Notes: generated by a model from the letters alone, not told the origin. DNA of 64,000 nt from Planctomycetaceae bacterium (GCA_020850695.1 JADZEF010000272.1:1-64000), one strand, 5' to 3'. Shown: positions 26,386-35,471, numbered from the stretch's first letter. A program made the numbers and translations.

Positions 26386-29300
26386 TCACTCGAGATTCGT
26401 CGCTTCTTCCATCGCCTCGGCCGCCTCTTTCGCTTTGCGCTCCAGCGTCATGAGGTGCGGAAGGAGTTGACTGCGGTAGGTTCGAAGTGGCCGGACGAGT
26501 CCTCGCTCGAGGACGGTGCGGCGGGCCTGCCAGTCGGCGTCGGCAATCCCCATTTCGGGGGCCAGAGTCTCCATCACCGCGAAGGATCGCTCGATCGCCG
26601 AGATGCTCTTCTCGACGTCGATGAGCATCACCTGAGTCGAACCCGATGGCTTCTGCCCGCGGTTCTCCCAACGGACAAGGAGAAGCTGCAGGAGTCCGTT
26701 CATCTGGTCCCAGCGGGTCGCTGTCTCGACGTTGGGGATGTTGCCCTCGTTCAGCAGTTCGAGACTGCGGACGACGGGGCGGATCGACTGATCGCGCGGA
26801 TCGGAGAACCAGGAGAGATGCAGGCGATGCTCGAGTTCCGCCGCACGGTCCGGCGCGCTCCGCATCGAGTGGAGTTCGGCCGCCTCGTGGTGCATGAAGT
26901 AGCTGACGAGCGGGTCGTACGGAGACGCATATTCCTCCAGCCGCACGACGTCATTGAGGTCCGGATCTCTCTGTTTGACGCACTTCCCCAGCGCCAGAAG
27001 GTATTCGGCTCGATGCTGGTCGACCGGGTGCAACTGCTTGTTGTCCTCACTCTCCAGCATGGCGATCTGCCGAATGGGGGACGTCTTGTTCTTTTGAAGC
27101 TGGTCCTTGAGCAACTTGCGATAGGCTTGCGGCTGATCGGAGTACGTGGCCATGACGTTCCGCAGTCCGACGTTTTCGGCCAGGCGCGTCAGGATGTCGG
27201 GGTTGTTTCCGTCGATCACCTTCCAGGCGGCGAGCCGCGTCGACTTCGGGCCGACGTCGGCGATGATTTCCTGCAGTTTCGATGACCACCGCATCAACTC
27301 TTGCGGCAGCCGGAAGGCGAACCGCCCATTGGCGGCGGTGTTGGGGCTGGCCGACGCGGCCAGGTCGGTCAGGGCTGCGTGATCCCAGCCCACCATCGTC
27401 AGCGGGACAGCCCAGTCCCAGCCCCCTTCGGCGAGGGCCTGCCGGACGTGCGACGACTGCAGCCGCTCGACAACCCCTTCACGAATCAGCCCCAGTTCAG
27501 AGTTCGTTCCGAACAGCAGCAATTCGCCCGGCGATGACTCGAAGATTGAGACTTCCTTGAAGGCCGTCAGCAGGGTGCGTGCGACCGTGCGGAACGCCTG
27601 CGGTCCGTAATCGATCGAGGAGAATCGCTGGCAGAAGAGGCCGTCTTCGTTCAGGCGCGCGGAGGCCGCGCGATAAAACTCGCGCGTGTATTCGCCCGCG
27701 GCGTCGGCCACGGAGGATTGACGCGGGTTGCTGATGATCACATCGTAGAGCTCAGGGTCGGCGGCCAGGGCCAGCGGCGTTTCCAGGCTGACGAACTGCA
27801 TGCGGCTGTCGATCTTCGGGCTGCGATCACCCTGCGGCCAGGCATGGGCGGCGAGGATGTCGATGAGCCTTCGCTCGGGCTCGACACACATCACTTCGTG
27901 CACGGGGAACGCCTGGGTCATCCGCACCGCCAGACCGGTTCCCGCTCCCAGGAGCATCACCCGCCGCGGTGACTGGTGGAGTGTCAGCGGCATCGTTGCG
28001 AGCATCAGATCGGCGGTGGGGTGCGGGTTCACCGCGGGCAGCGTGCTGGCGAAGCCGCGGGGCACGCCGTTCTCGCGCAACTGGATCTGGGCCCCTCGGC
28101 TGTTCCACAGCGTGACGAGCCCGCGGTCCCCATCGACAGCGGTGACGAGCCGCGTGTCGTCGAGTTGGAGCACGAGGCCCCGTTCGATGCCGACCTTGCG
28201 AGCCAGGACGGAGTTGGTGTTGAACAGCAGTCGTGCAGCGACGGCGGGTTGATAGAGGCGCGAGGTGAGCGGCGAGAGCGCGGCGACCAGCACTACGGCG
28301 GCGACCGCGGCCGGCATTTGCCACTGCGCACGGCTCCATCCGCCCGTAAACCGGGCCCGCAGCACGACGACCCACATCAGCACCGCGACGACGCTCGAAC
28401 CGGCCAGGACGGCCCGCACCGGTCCATGATCGGGAATGAGGAGACATTGGGAGAAGGCGATGCCCGCCGCAACGAGAGTCGCCGGCAGCGGAGCAGCGAC
28501 GCGGTCTGAGGAAGTTCGGGGGGAAAACATCATGCCGAGGGCGACGCCCATCGGAAGAACGATCAAGGCGGCGAGGAGAGAGCGGGCCGACACTAGCAGG
28601 AGCGGCCACGAGAGCAGCGCGGTCATCCAGAGGGAGAGTTCGATGAGGGCCGGGAAAGCGGCGAGCACCACGACCGCCCAACTTCCCGCCAACAGGAGCG
28701 CCATGGGGCGCGGCCCTTCGAATGACGGGCGGCGAGCCGACCATCGCATGCCCAAAAGGCATCCCGCGATGATGGCCAGCCATTCGGCTTGACCAAGGTA
28801 CGCGGCGGCCAGCATGAGCTGATCCATCACGCGGAGAATGGCCGCCATGCTGCACCCGACCGCGACCGCGGCCGTGCAGGCGATCCCGTATGCAAATTGC
28901 GACGGGACAGAGGAGCTGACCCCAAAGTCGTCGCGGGCGTCCCCCGTGGAGACATCGGTCGCGGTCGAGTTATCTGCGCGGCGTTCGAACCATGCCACAA
29001 TCCTCCAGGCGGCCAGGGCCGCCGCACACAACGAAGCGGTGGTATGCACACCGACCCACGGAAAGAGGGCAAGGACCGAGATAGCCCCGCCAAGGATGAC
29101 GCCACTCCAGAGAGCGGAGGGTGAGACCGAAGCGGTTGCTTGCGCCGACGAAGTCGAAGACTGCACGAGCCAGCCGATGAGGACCGCCGGCAAGGCGAGC
29201 GCGGCGAAGGACGCTGCCAGTGGGAAGAGGGCGCGGCCGGTGGTCGAGGTCAGCGATTCGATCGAGAGCCAGCGCGCCGAGGCGACGACCCCATCGAGAA

Positions 29301-29601
29301 CCGCCGGCAGGCAGGCGATCCAGACAGCGAGCATGACAGACGCAACGACCGCGGCGAGTCGTGCGGGGAAGGACGAAGAGGTTCGACGATGGAGGCGGGC
29401 CCCCAGATCGAAGCCTGCGGCGAGCGTCACGAGAGCGCAGGCCACGGCAGCGGACGACGCGCCAAGCCGCGCGAGAAAGGCGTGCCAGAGGACCATCACC
29501 GTCGGCGCCAGCAACATTCCCGCCACGCGCTGCGGGTGAGAGCCCCAGGTTCCAACGCTCGCGGCACCGCGAAACGCAATCCGTCGCAATGAAGTCAACA
29601 T
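26386..29601 (-). CDS. Membrane-anchored spermidine-synthase-like (class I SAM-fold) fusion protein
   Basis: About 1071 residues. The first 470 contain many hydrophobic helices (for example PTVMVLWHAFLARLG, LAAVVASVMLAVWIACLPAV, LCAAALAAWRIVAWF). A spermidine-synthase-like domain follows: motif I RVMLLGAGTGLAVRM, the acidic strand HEVMCVEPERRLIDIL, and YDVIISNPRQSS then FYRAASARLNEDGLFCQRF. The last 300 residues are helical and charged, with no TPR I can firmly define. Polytopic proteins with such domains are common in Planctomycetes and Proteobacteria, and most are not proven aminopropyltransferases. The ATG at 29601 has AAGGA upstream; a reading from 29694 adds an unlikely Arg-rich leader. 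Substrate unknown. Confidence 0.75.
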   Translation of the reverse strand: MLTSLRRIAFRGAASVGTWGSHPQRVAGMLLAPTVMVLWHAFLARLGASSAAVACALVTLAAGFDLGARLHRRTSSSFPARLAAVVASVMLAVWIACLPAVLDGVVASARWLSIESLTSTTGRALFPLAASFAALALPAVLIGWLVQSSTSSAQATASVSPSALWSGVILGGAISVLALFPWVGVHTTASLCAAALAAWRIVAWFERRADNSTATDVSTGDARDDFGVSSSVPSQFAYGIACTAAVAVGCSMAAILRVMDQLMLAAAYLGQAEWLAIIAGCLLGMRWSARRPSFEGPRPMALLLAGSWAVVVLAAFPALIELSLWMTALLSWPLLLVSARSLLAALIVLPMGVALGMMFSPRTSSDRVAAPLPATLVAAGIAFSQCLLIPDHGPVRAVLAGSSVVAVLMWVVVLRARFTGGWSRAQWQMPAAVAAVVLVAALSPLTSRLYQPAVAARLLFNTNSVLARKVGIERGLVLQLDDTRLVTAVDGDRGLVTLWNSRGAQIQLRENGVPRGFASTLPAVNPHPTADLMLATMPLTLHQSPRRVMLLGAGTGLAVRMTQAFPVHEVMCVEPERRLIDILAAHAWPQGDRSPKIDSRMQFVSLETPLALAADPELYDVIISNPRQSSVADAAGEYTREFYRAASARLNEDGLFCQRFSSIDYGPQAFRTVARTLLTAFKEVSIFESSPGELLLFGTNSELGLIREGVVERLQSSHVRQALAEGGWDWAVPLTMVGWDHAALTDLAASASPNTAANGRFAFRLPQELMRWSSKLQEIIADVGPKSTRLAAWKVIDGNNPDILTRLAENVGLRNVMATYSDQPQAYRKLLKDQLQKNKTSPIRQIAMLESEDNKQLHPVDQHRAEYLLALGKCVKQRDPDLNDVVRLEEYASPYDPLVSYFMHHEAAELHSMRSAPDRAAELEHRLHLSWFSDPRDQSIRPVVRSLELLNEGNIPNVETATRWDQMNGLLQLLLVRWENRGQKPSGSTQVMLIDVEKSISAIERSFAVMETLAPEMGIADADWQARRTVLERGLVRPLRTYRSQLLPHLMTLERKAKEAAEAMEEATNLE

Positions 29602-29705
29602 GGCATCCTTGCCCGAAAACGACTGCTTGTCGTGCGTATTCAAGGCGTTGCGATGACTCCGGCCGGCCCTTCCAGGACTCGGCGCAGAGCGCAACTCCTC
29701 AATGC

Positions 29706-29741
29706 TGCGGGGTTTTTACCGGACACCGGTAAAACCCCGCA
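29706..29741. repeat. 16-bp-stem palindrome in a divergent intergenic region
   Basis: TGCGGGGTTTTTACCGG, loop ACA, CCGGTAAAACCCCGCA: sixteen pairs with one bulged T. It lies in the 306-bp gap between the divergent spermidine-synthase-like and cupin genes, 104 bp upstream of the former's start. Because both genes read away from it, it is not a terminator; operator or dispersed palindrome are the options. Confidence 0.7.
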
Positions 29742-29907
29742 AGGCGGATGTCCAGCGAAGGAAGGGGAGAGGCTGCGGTGATTGCGCCTCGTCTCCCGTC
29801 GAACGTTCGGCGCGCAAAGGGACGGGGGCGAGGAACTGGGTAAACTGTGACTCGCAGCCTCAACGTAATCCCGCTCCCCATGTCCCCCTGCACTCCGAGG
29901 AATCACG

Positions 29908-30237
29908 ATGCCCGGCTCCTTTGTCGATAAGTCCGAATGTACGCACCGCACCATTTTTCCGGGCGTTGACATCCACACCGCCGCCGGGCGGGAAATGATG
30001 CTCAGCTTCGTCGAGTTCGAGCCCGGAGCGATCGTCGAAGCCCATTCCCACCCGCACGAGCAGGCGGGAATCGTCGTCTCGGGGCGCGGTCGGTTCATCG
30101 TCGGCGGCGTCGAGAAAGACCTCGGCCCCGGCGACATGTACATCATTCCCGGGGGCGTGGTGCACCGCGTCATCGCGTCTCCCGAAGGGTTGAAGGCGCT
30201 CGACGTCTTCCACCCCATCCGCGAGGACTATCTCTGA
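29908..30237 (+). CDS. Cupin-domain protein
   Basis: A 109-residue single-domain cupin. Motif 1 is AHSHPHEQAGIVVSGRGRF, with two His and a Glu as metal ligands, and motif 2 is LGPGDMYIIPGGVVHRV with the final His, so the metal site is complete. Such small cupins are typically metal-binding isomerases, dioxygenases or sensors; nothing here names the ligand. GAGGA precedes the ATG at 29908. It is followed 19 bp later by a lipoprotein gene on the same strand, so the two may be cotranscribed. Confidence 0.85.
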   Translation: MPGSFVDKSECTHRTIFPGVDIHTAAGREMMLSFVEFEPGAIVEAHSHPHEQAGIVVSGRGRFIVGGVEKDLGPGDMYIIPGGVVHRVIASPEGLKALDVFHPIREDYL

Positions 30238-30256
30238 CGTGTCGCTCTCTCTTCGA

Positions 30257-31306
30257 ATGACCTTCCGGACGCCGCTCCTGGTCGCAGGCCTTCTGGCCCT
30301 GCTGCCAGGATGCCACTCCGTCGGGAAAGTCAACTTCGACGAGAACTGCCAGATCGAGGCGGAGCGGATCGAGATCCACTATGTCCTCGACGGATATCGC
30401 GGCGGCTATTGGAGCCGCGCGTTGATGCTCAACCCGCCTTCGGAAGGAGGCGGGATCAACGAGATGCCTGAGGCCAACCCGGCGACGACCTGCCAACGGG
30501 CCGAGCTGCATGTGATGTGGCCGCACCCCGAGTGTCAGCCGGGAATGGCCCGCGCCATCATCCGCCTGTGGCACCGCGGGCAGCCCGAGCCGGTCCACCG
30601 GCCGAAGCTCGCCATGGGTCGCTCTTACGGCAAGTTTCTGCATGCGATGGATCGCCGCGTGGTCATCCCCGAGGAGATGCCCGAACGCTGTGAGCAGAAG
30701 CCTCAGGCGATTGCGCCTTCGATTTACACACTCGATTTCGCCCGATCCGAGCTGGATCTGATCCTGCCGGACCTGGTGTGTGCGGGATATTTCACGGACC
30801 AGTGGCGTCCCAACGGCGGAACCCGCCTGATCATCCAGATCGATGACAAGCGGTACCAGAAGGAATGGACGTGCGAGCCGCGTCTGGACGATCTCCTGAC
30901 CCGTGTCTCGGAAGATGGCCGCCGCTTCCTGCCGGCCGATCCGTCATCAAAGCCGGACACCGAGCTCGCCCCGCCGCCGAGCCCGGCGGAAGAACCTGGC
31001 CGCTCGAAGCTGGACGACGTTCCGTCCGACCTTTCCTTGCCCCCCTCGCCCGACGATCCGAATGAACCGGACTTTGGTCCGCGTCGGTCGAAGAGTCCGC
31101 CAAGCCCGGTCCGCAAGGATCCCGAGGCGCGACCGATCCCGCTGCCCCCCGAGCCCACGCCCGCCGCGCCGGAACCGGATCCCGAACCGTCGGTGCCGCC
31201 GTTCGAAGACGCTCCGGTGGACGACGCGCTGCCGCCTCCGCTGCAGTCCGAACTCGATCCGCGTCCTCGTGCCGCCGCGGCGAAGCCGATGTTCGACGAA
31301 GAGTAG
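30257..31306 (+). CDS. Lipoprotein with Pro/Asp/Glu-rich C-terminal tail
   Basis: About 349 residues. The lipoprotein signal is MTFRTPLLVAGLLALLPGC with Cys19. A globular portion (about 20-215) has several cysteines (DENCQIEAERIEIHYVL, TTCQRAELHVMWPHPECQPG, RCEQKPQAI, DLVCAGYF, EWTCEPRLDD) that may form disulfides. The last 130 residues are low-complexity Pro/Asp/Glu/Arg, likely a flexible spacer. The start is either GTG 30239 or ATG 30257; the ATG gives a compact signal peptide. The stop codon lies inside a palindromic repeat. Family not recognised. Confidence 0.65.
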   Translation: MTFRTPLLVAGLLALLPGCHSVGKVNFDENCQIEAERIEIHYVLDGYRGGYWSRALMLNPPSEGGGINEMPEANPATTCQRAELHVMWPHPECQPGMARAIIRLWHRGQPEPVHRPKLAMGRSYGKFLHAMDRRVVIPEEMPERCEQKPQAIAPSIYTLDFARSELDLILPDLVCAGYFTDQWRPNGGTRLIIQIDDKRYQKEWTCEPRLDDLLTRVSEDGRRFLPADPSSKPDTELAPPPSPAEEPGRSKLDDVPSDLSLPPSPDDPNEPDFGPRRSKSPPSPVRKDPEARPIPLPPEPTPAAPEPDPEPSVPPFEDAPVDDALPPPLQSELDPRPRAAAAKPMFDEE

Positions 31307-31476
31307 CCCTCACGCTCTGCATGAGGCTATTCTAACCCTTTGCGGCGTGTGGTCTGCTCTATCGAACCGCTGCGGACGTCATGGGCGACTGTCGTGTGGG
31401 CGTCCCGCGCAATGTCGAACCAGACTTCGAAGGCTCTCTCTCTGACGGCTTAACCTCATGCGGAGCATGAGGGCTA
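31304..31476. repeat. Inverted repeat TAGCCCTCA(C/T)GCTC(T/C)GCATGAGG
   Basis: Arms 31304-31326 and 31454-31476 are reverse complements with two mismatches, and each arm is itself palindromic (CCTCATGC...GCATGAGG). The left arm includes the stop codon of the lipoprotein gene. Confidence 0.75.
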
Positions 31477-31557
31477 CTTTCGGACCGAAGCCTCGGGGAG
31501 TTGCCCGCGACCGTTTCGCTTTGTCCGAATGGCTTCCTTGAACATCGACGCGTATCA

Positions 31558-31682
31558 CCGTCGCGTTTTCCGGCCCAACGACTCACGGGGTGGCCGGGTC
31601 TGACCGAAGGGAAGGCCCGGAACGAGCCCGCAAACCGGGCCTTCGCAAAGCCTCAGACCCGGCCACCCGGAAAACGCGACGG
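31558..31682. repeat. Two-part inverted repeat with inner CCCGG hairpin
   Basis: CCGTCGCGTTTTCCGG (31558-31573) pairs with the end of the element at 31667-31682, and GGGTGGCCGGGTCTGA (31588-31603) with 31653-31668. About 14 unpaired bases interrupt the left arm. An inner hairpin (AAGGCCCGG...CCGGGCCTT, 31612-31643) fills the centre. It lies between convergent genes; the stretch 31307-31759 has no gene. Confidence 0.8.
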
Positions 31683-31701
31683 CGATGCGCTCTAACGAAA
31701 G

Positions 31702-31733
31702 AAGCCACAAGCGAAACCGCTTGTGGCTTTGAT
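31702..31733. terminator. Bidirectional intrinsic terminator
   Basis: A perfect 12-bp stem, AAGCCACAAGCG/CGCTTGTGGCTT (31702-31713 with 31718-31729), loop AAAC. On the minus strand it is followed by a T-rich run (TTCTTTCGTT); on the plus strand by TTTGATT. It lies 27 bp after the small minus-strand gene at 31760 and after the plus-strand lipoprotein gene, so it can serve both. Confidence 0.75.
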
Positions 31734-31759
31734 TGATCATCAGATTCTGCGGTGGTTCA

Positions 31760-31990
31760 TCAGGCGACTCGCGTCCGCTGCTGGAGCACCGGCACGACCT
31801 GGGCCAGGACCCGGCGCATATCAGCGACGACACCCTCTTCGAGTTCGGCGGTCGAGATTCCCTCGCAGGCGTCGACGCAGGCGTGAATCCGCCGCACGAT
31901 CTCGCGGTTCTCCGGCGTGTCTTCGCCGTGCAGCGTTCCTTCGTGCGAAATGACGAAATACGGCGTCCGTGGGCGGGCAGCGTCGCTCAT
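31760..31990 (-). CDS. Small conserved-looking acidic protein
   Basis: A 76-residue protein with no signal or membrane helix. It shows a short beta-like opening (TPYFVISHEGTLHGED) and then a helical part with two cysteines (IHACVDACEGIS) and a hydrophobic helix (VADMRRVLAQVVPVLQQ). A strong ribosome site (GGAGG, seven bases before the ATG) supports it as real, as does a good terminator just downstream. No function can be read. Confidence 0.65.
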   Translation of the reverse strand: MSDAARPRTPYFVISHEGTLHGEDTPENREIVRRIHACVDACEGISTAELEEGVVADMRRVLAQVVPVLQQRTRVA

Positions 31991-32134
31991 CGCGGGCCTC
32001 CAGTGTTGACCGCGCGATTCCTTCGTGCCGCGGCTGTCTGGGTCATCGACCGGTCCGCACGGCCTCCATCACTTCCTCGCGCCTCTACGGACTGACCGAC
32101 ATAACCGGCAATCTTTCCGCGGCGGGACAGGTTC

Positions 32135-32283
32135 GCACCCCGGCTGCGGCTCTGAGCAGCCGGGGTGCCGAAGCAACCGATTCCCTTCTCAACGAGCGGC
32201 AACCACGAAGAACATCGCCAGCGAGCGCATTCGGGCGTCGATCGATCCGGCACCCAGGGTGCTCCAAGCCGCGCCCTGGGTGC
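32135..32283. repeat. Double-hairpin REP-like element, copy 2
   Basis: Hairpins GCACCCCGGCTGC/GCAGCCGGGGTGC (32135-32168) and GCACCCAGGGTGC/GCGCCCTGGGTGC (32250-32283) repeat the arrangement at 7740-7872, with the same spacing of about 80 bp but a diverged spacer. The second hairpin abuts the stop codon of the gene at 32283 and could end its transcription. Confidence 0.85.
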
Positions 32284-33254
32284 TAAGCACAGCCCGCGTC
32301 GGCGTAGGTCTGCTTAGTCAAGAGCAGCATCTCGGCCCGCTGGATCTGCCGCGCGGCGCGCCCGAGTTCGCTTTCCTCATCACGGGCCACTGCTTCACAC
32401 AAGTCAACGAAAGTGAAGGCATCCCAACGACCGCCGGCGCAGAGACGTTTCTGCCAGGTTCGTGCCGCTTCGGCCGGGCATCCTTCGAGAAGTCGCGAGG
32501 CCAGCGGTGCGATTTGCTCGAACACCGGATGCCGACCGACGGCACGGAACCAATACTTGCTGTTGCCGTAGTCGGGCTCGCGACGATGCATGATCGCGTG
32601 CCAGTAATCGGCGTTGCGATTCGTCCCTTCCCCCTCAACGGTCTGCGAGCGGCGGTGGCTCTGATCGAGAGCATCGTGCCACAGAAGCAGCCCCGCCTGC
32701 ATGGCCACCCGCTCGGGCGTCAGAGGGCGGAACCGTGTCGCATCATCCAGCCACGCCGTGACGGCGGATGCAACCTTGGACGGCAACCGCACGGGAAATG
32801 ACGGAGCGAGAGGCGCGAGACGTGCGACGGGTGACTCGTGGACGTCGGCATTGTCCCCGGCGAACGAAACTTCGATCGTCCCTGATTCCATCAGCCCGAG
32901 AGTCTGTTCCCAGAGGGCGTCTTGACTCGCGGCATTCAGCAGATCGCTGTCGCGACGGACGCAAAGCCAACCGACGTCGGACGGTGCCGCGAACAGGACG
33001 GCGGCCTCCGGGCTCAGTGCTCGCCACAAACCGGCGAGCGTCCCGGATGCGCCAACTGGCAGCACGAGAACGGCGGCCGTCGAGGCATCAGCGAGTGAGC
33101 GGCAAGCCTCGGCCAATGAAGCGTCCGCAGGAATGTCTCGTCGTTCGCTCAGCACGGCGAAACCGACGTCCGCGTGAAGGCTCTTTGTCGCTTCGCCCGA
33201 GGCGACATGTTGCAGGCGGATTCCATCGGCGAGAACGGTGATCCGAGTGGACAT
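32283..33254 (-). CDS. Conserved hypothetical protein with an NADYWHAIMHRREPDYGN-type motif
   Basis: A 323-residue cytoplasmic protein. The C-terminal half includes WHDALDQSHRRSQ, NADYWHAIMHRREPDYGNSK, YWFRAVGRHPVF and WDAFTFVDLCEAV, His- and Trp-rich stretches that I associate with an uncharacterised family found in several phyla. The N-terminal half looks alpha/beta (AVLVLPVGASGTLAGLWRAL, AVLFAAPSDVGWLCVRRD). The ATG at 33254 has GAGGGGAA about ten bases upstream. The downstream end is marked by a REP hairpin. The His/Tyr/Arg cluster suggests a catalytic or ligand site, but no reaction is known to me. Confidence 0.65.
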   Translation of the reverse strand: MSTRITVLADGIRLQHVASGEATKSLHADVGFAVLSERRDIPADASLAEACRSLADASTAAVLVLPVGASGTLAGLWRALSPEAAVLFAAPSDVGWLCVRRDSDLLNAASQDALWEQTLGLMESGTIEVSFAGDNADVHESPVARLAPLAPSFPVRLPSKVASAVTAWLDDATRFRPLTPERVAMQAGLLLWHDALDQSHRRSQTVEGEGTNRNADYWHAIMHRREPDYGNSKYWFRAVGRHPVFEQIAPLASRLLEGCPAEAARTWQKRLCAGGRWDAFTFVDLCEAVARDEESELGRAARQIQRAEMLLLTKQTYADAGCA

Positions 33255-33409
33255 CGTGCGGTTCCCCTCGATCAAAGTGCGGCAAGCGAACGCGAAGAGC
33301 CGCACCGGGGTTGCCCGGGTGGTCCCATGAACGAAAATCTGCCAGCGACGATCGGGCCGCTGACAGTCATTTCACCACGTTGACAACCCCGATGGGGCTG
33401 GGAGTGCGG

Positions 33410-33886
33410 CTACTTTTCGCGACTCGCCACCGTCCGAGCGGGGCGGCAGAGGATGACGCAGGCCACGAGCGCTATTCCAACGTGGGCGAGATTCACATAC
33501 TTCGACAACTGGTGGTAGCGTTCGAACTCGGAGGAGACCGCACGATCGGACGGCGTGACGATGGCCGCCAGCGGCTCATAGACCCAGTGATAATCGATGG
33601 CCATGACGGCGAGCGAGGCGGCGGTCAGTCCGAACACCACCCACCGCGCGAAGCCGGCGAGATCGGCATGATGACGGGCGAAATGCCCTGCGACCAGAGT
33701 TCCCCCCAGCAGCGTGAAGCCGAACCGGTAATACCAGGGAAAGCGGATCAGCGCAAGCTGGTTCTTGGTCGCCTGGCTGAATCCGGGAAACTTCTGCTCG
33801 GCGATGCTGGTGACGACGAACAGGATCGCCCCTCCCACCCAGAGAGACAGGAAGAGTCGAGCGAGAGTCAGACAGAGGCGGGACAT
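33410..33886 (-). CDS. DUF4149-like small membrane protein
   Basis: A 158-residue integral membrane protein with four helices: LARLFLSLWVGGAILFVVTS, FGFTLLGGTLVAGHFA, WVVFGLTAASLAVMAID and LAHVGIALVACVILC. The opening LxLWVGGAxxFV is typical of the DUF4149 group. A periplasmic or cytosolic loop with EFERYHQLSKYVN lies between helices 3 and 4. It is preceded 54 bp upstream by the DUF1501 gene on the same strand. Function unknown. Confidence 0.7.
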   Translation of the reverse strand: MSRLCLTLARLFLSLWVGGAILFVVTSIAEQKFPGFSQATKNQLALIRFPWYYRFGFTLLGGTLVAGHFARHHADLAGFARWVVFGLTAASLAVMAIDYHWVYEPLAAIVTPSDRAVSSEFERYHQLSKYVNLAHVGIALVACVILCRPARTVASREK

Positions 33887-33940
33887 ACGAAGCTTTCAAC
33901 CGCGAGCGGCAGCAGGAGCGACGGGCGTCATCCAGAACTG

Positions 33941-35365
33941 CTAGGCAAGGATGTCGTGGACGGGCTCGCCGTAGCTCAGCGGGAAGGGGCGGCCTTGCAG
34001 ATCGTGCATGTGCTGCTTGTGATCGATCCCCAGCAGGTGGAACATCGTCGCCGAGAGATCGTCGGGGCGGACGGGGAGCGTCTCGGGATAGCCGCCGTCT
34101 TTTGTGCTCGTGCCGTAGACCAGGCCGCGCTGGACTCCGCCGCCGGCCAGCCCGACCGACTGGCAGAAGCCCCAGTGCTCGCGGCCGACGTTACGGTTGA
34201 TCTTCGGCGTGCGGCCGAACTCGCCCCACCAGGTGACGAGCGTTTCGTCGAGGAGTCCGCGGTCCTGCATGTCGTCGAGGAATGCCGAGAGAGCCTTGTC
34301 GAACGGCGGCAGAAGGTGATCGCGCATCCGGACGTGCTGGTTGTTGTGGGTGTCCCAGCTCTGGTTGTCGGTGTTGCGGGGGGCGTTCCAGTAGACCGTC
34401 ACATAAGGGACGCCGGCTTCGACGAGCCGCCGCGCCATCAGCAGGCTTTGGGCGAAGTGGTGGTAGCCATATCGCTCGCGGAGTGCCTGGGGCTCGCGAG
34501 CGAGATCGAAGGCTGCAGCGGTGCGAGAGGAGCCGAGGAGGTCGAGCGCCCGCAGCCACGAGGCGTCGGCGGCCTGGACGGCGGACGTCTGGTCGAGATG
34601 TTCGGCGCGGGCCGCGATGATCCGCTGCAGGTCGCGGCGGTCGTCGAGCCGCTGCCGGGTGACTCCGTCCTGAAGCGTGAGCGACGGGACGCGGAAATTC
34701 TTCTGCGTCAGGTCGCCGAGGACGGCGAACGGCTCATAACGGTCACCCAGGAGCCCTGCCCCCTGGCCGGGAACGGGCAGTCCGTCGCCGTCATTGACGA
34801 TCGAAGGGAGATGCACGCAAGCGGGGAGATCGGTGGGATGCTTCAGAAATCGCGAGGCGCTCGCGCCGAGGTTCGGCACATCACTCTTCTCGGGGTGCCG
34901 CAACGTGCCGGGCGTGCGGTGCACATGCCCGGTCAGCATGTGATAGGAACTGGTTCCGTGGTTGACCCCGTCGTGGGTCTGGCTGCGGATGATCGTGTAC
35001 TGGTGGGCGCGGCGAGCGAGTTGCGGGAGATGCTCGCTGAACTGCACGCCCGGCAGGCTTGTGGCGATGGCCTGGAACTCACCGCGATTCTCGACGGGGG
35101 CCTCGGGCTTTGGGTCCCAGGTTTCCTGAGCGCCCGGCCCGCCCCAGAGGAAAAGTTGAATGCAGGCCTTGGCCTTGGGAGCCCCCATCACCCCAGGAGA
35201 TGTGGACTCTGACCTCGCCGTTGCGTTCTTCGTTTCGGCAGCGGCCCGCTGAGCGAAGAGTTGCGGGAGACTGAACCCGAGCGACCCGATCCCTCCGACC
35301 CGAAGCCACTCGCGGCGGGACAGACCGTCGCACAACCGCGAACCTTGATGCAGAAATCGCAACAT
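33941..35365 (-). CDS. DUF1501 sulfatase-like secreted protein with Tat-like signal
   Basis: A 474-residue protein starting at the ATG at 35365. The leader SRREWLRVGGIGSLGFSLPQLFA resembles a twin-arginine signal. The body has DUF1501 marks: CIQLFLWGGPGAQETWDPKP, TIIRSQTHDGVNHGTSSYHMLTG (in parts), TLVTWWGEFGRTPKIN and a C-terminal DLSATMFHLLGIDH. The fold is related to alkaline phosphatase/sulfatases, but metal chemistry is unproven. These proteins usually sit beside DUF1549/DUF1553 genes in Planctomycetes; here the two such genes of the window are far away (8528 and 49155). A longer reading from 35533 adds a non-signal leader and is unlikely. Confidence 0.88.
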   Translation of the reverse strand: MLRFLHQGSRLCDGLSRREWLRVGGIGSLGFSLPQLFAQRAAAETKNATARSESTSPGVMGAPKAKACIQLFLWGGPGAQETWDPKPEAPVENRGEFQAIATSLPGVQFSEHLPQLARRAHQYTIIRSQTHDGVNHGTSSYHMLTGHVHRTPGTLRHPEKSDVPNLGASASRFLKHPTDLPACVHLPSIVNDGDGLPVPGQGAGLLGDRYEPFAVLGDLTQKNFRVPSLTLQDGVTRQRLDDRRDLQRIIAARAEHLDQTSAVQAADASWLRALDLLGSSRTAAAFDLAREPQALRERYGYHHFAQSLLMARRLVEAGVPYVTVYWNAPRNTDNQSWDTHNNQHVRMRDHLLPPFDKALSAFLDDMQDRGLLDETLVTWWGEFGRTPKINRNVGREHWGFCQSVGLAGGGVQRGLVYGTSTKDGGYPETLPVRPDDLSATMFHLLGIDHKQHMHDLQGRPFPLSYGEPVHDILA

Positions 35366-35471
35366 CGGTGAGGTCGCCGGAGAGTTCAGGTGGGATAGAC
35401 GGGGGAACGCGGAGCGGACTCCAGATCGGCACCGCAACGGGCAAGCGACTCTGGAGTATACTCGGCCCTGG

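Noticed and set aside
33311-35212. 633-codon plus-strand open frame
   Set aside because: Antisense to the DUF4149-like and DUF1501 genes; Arg/Glu/Gly-biased with no family feature.
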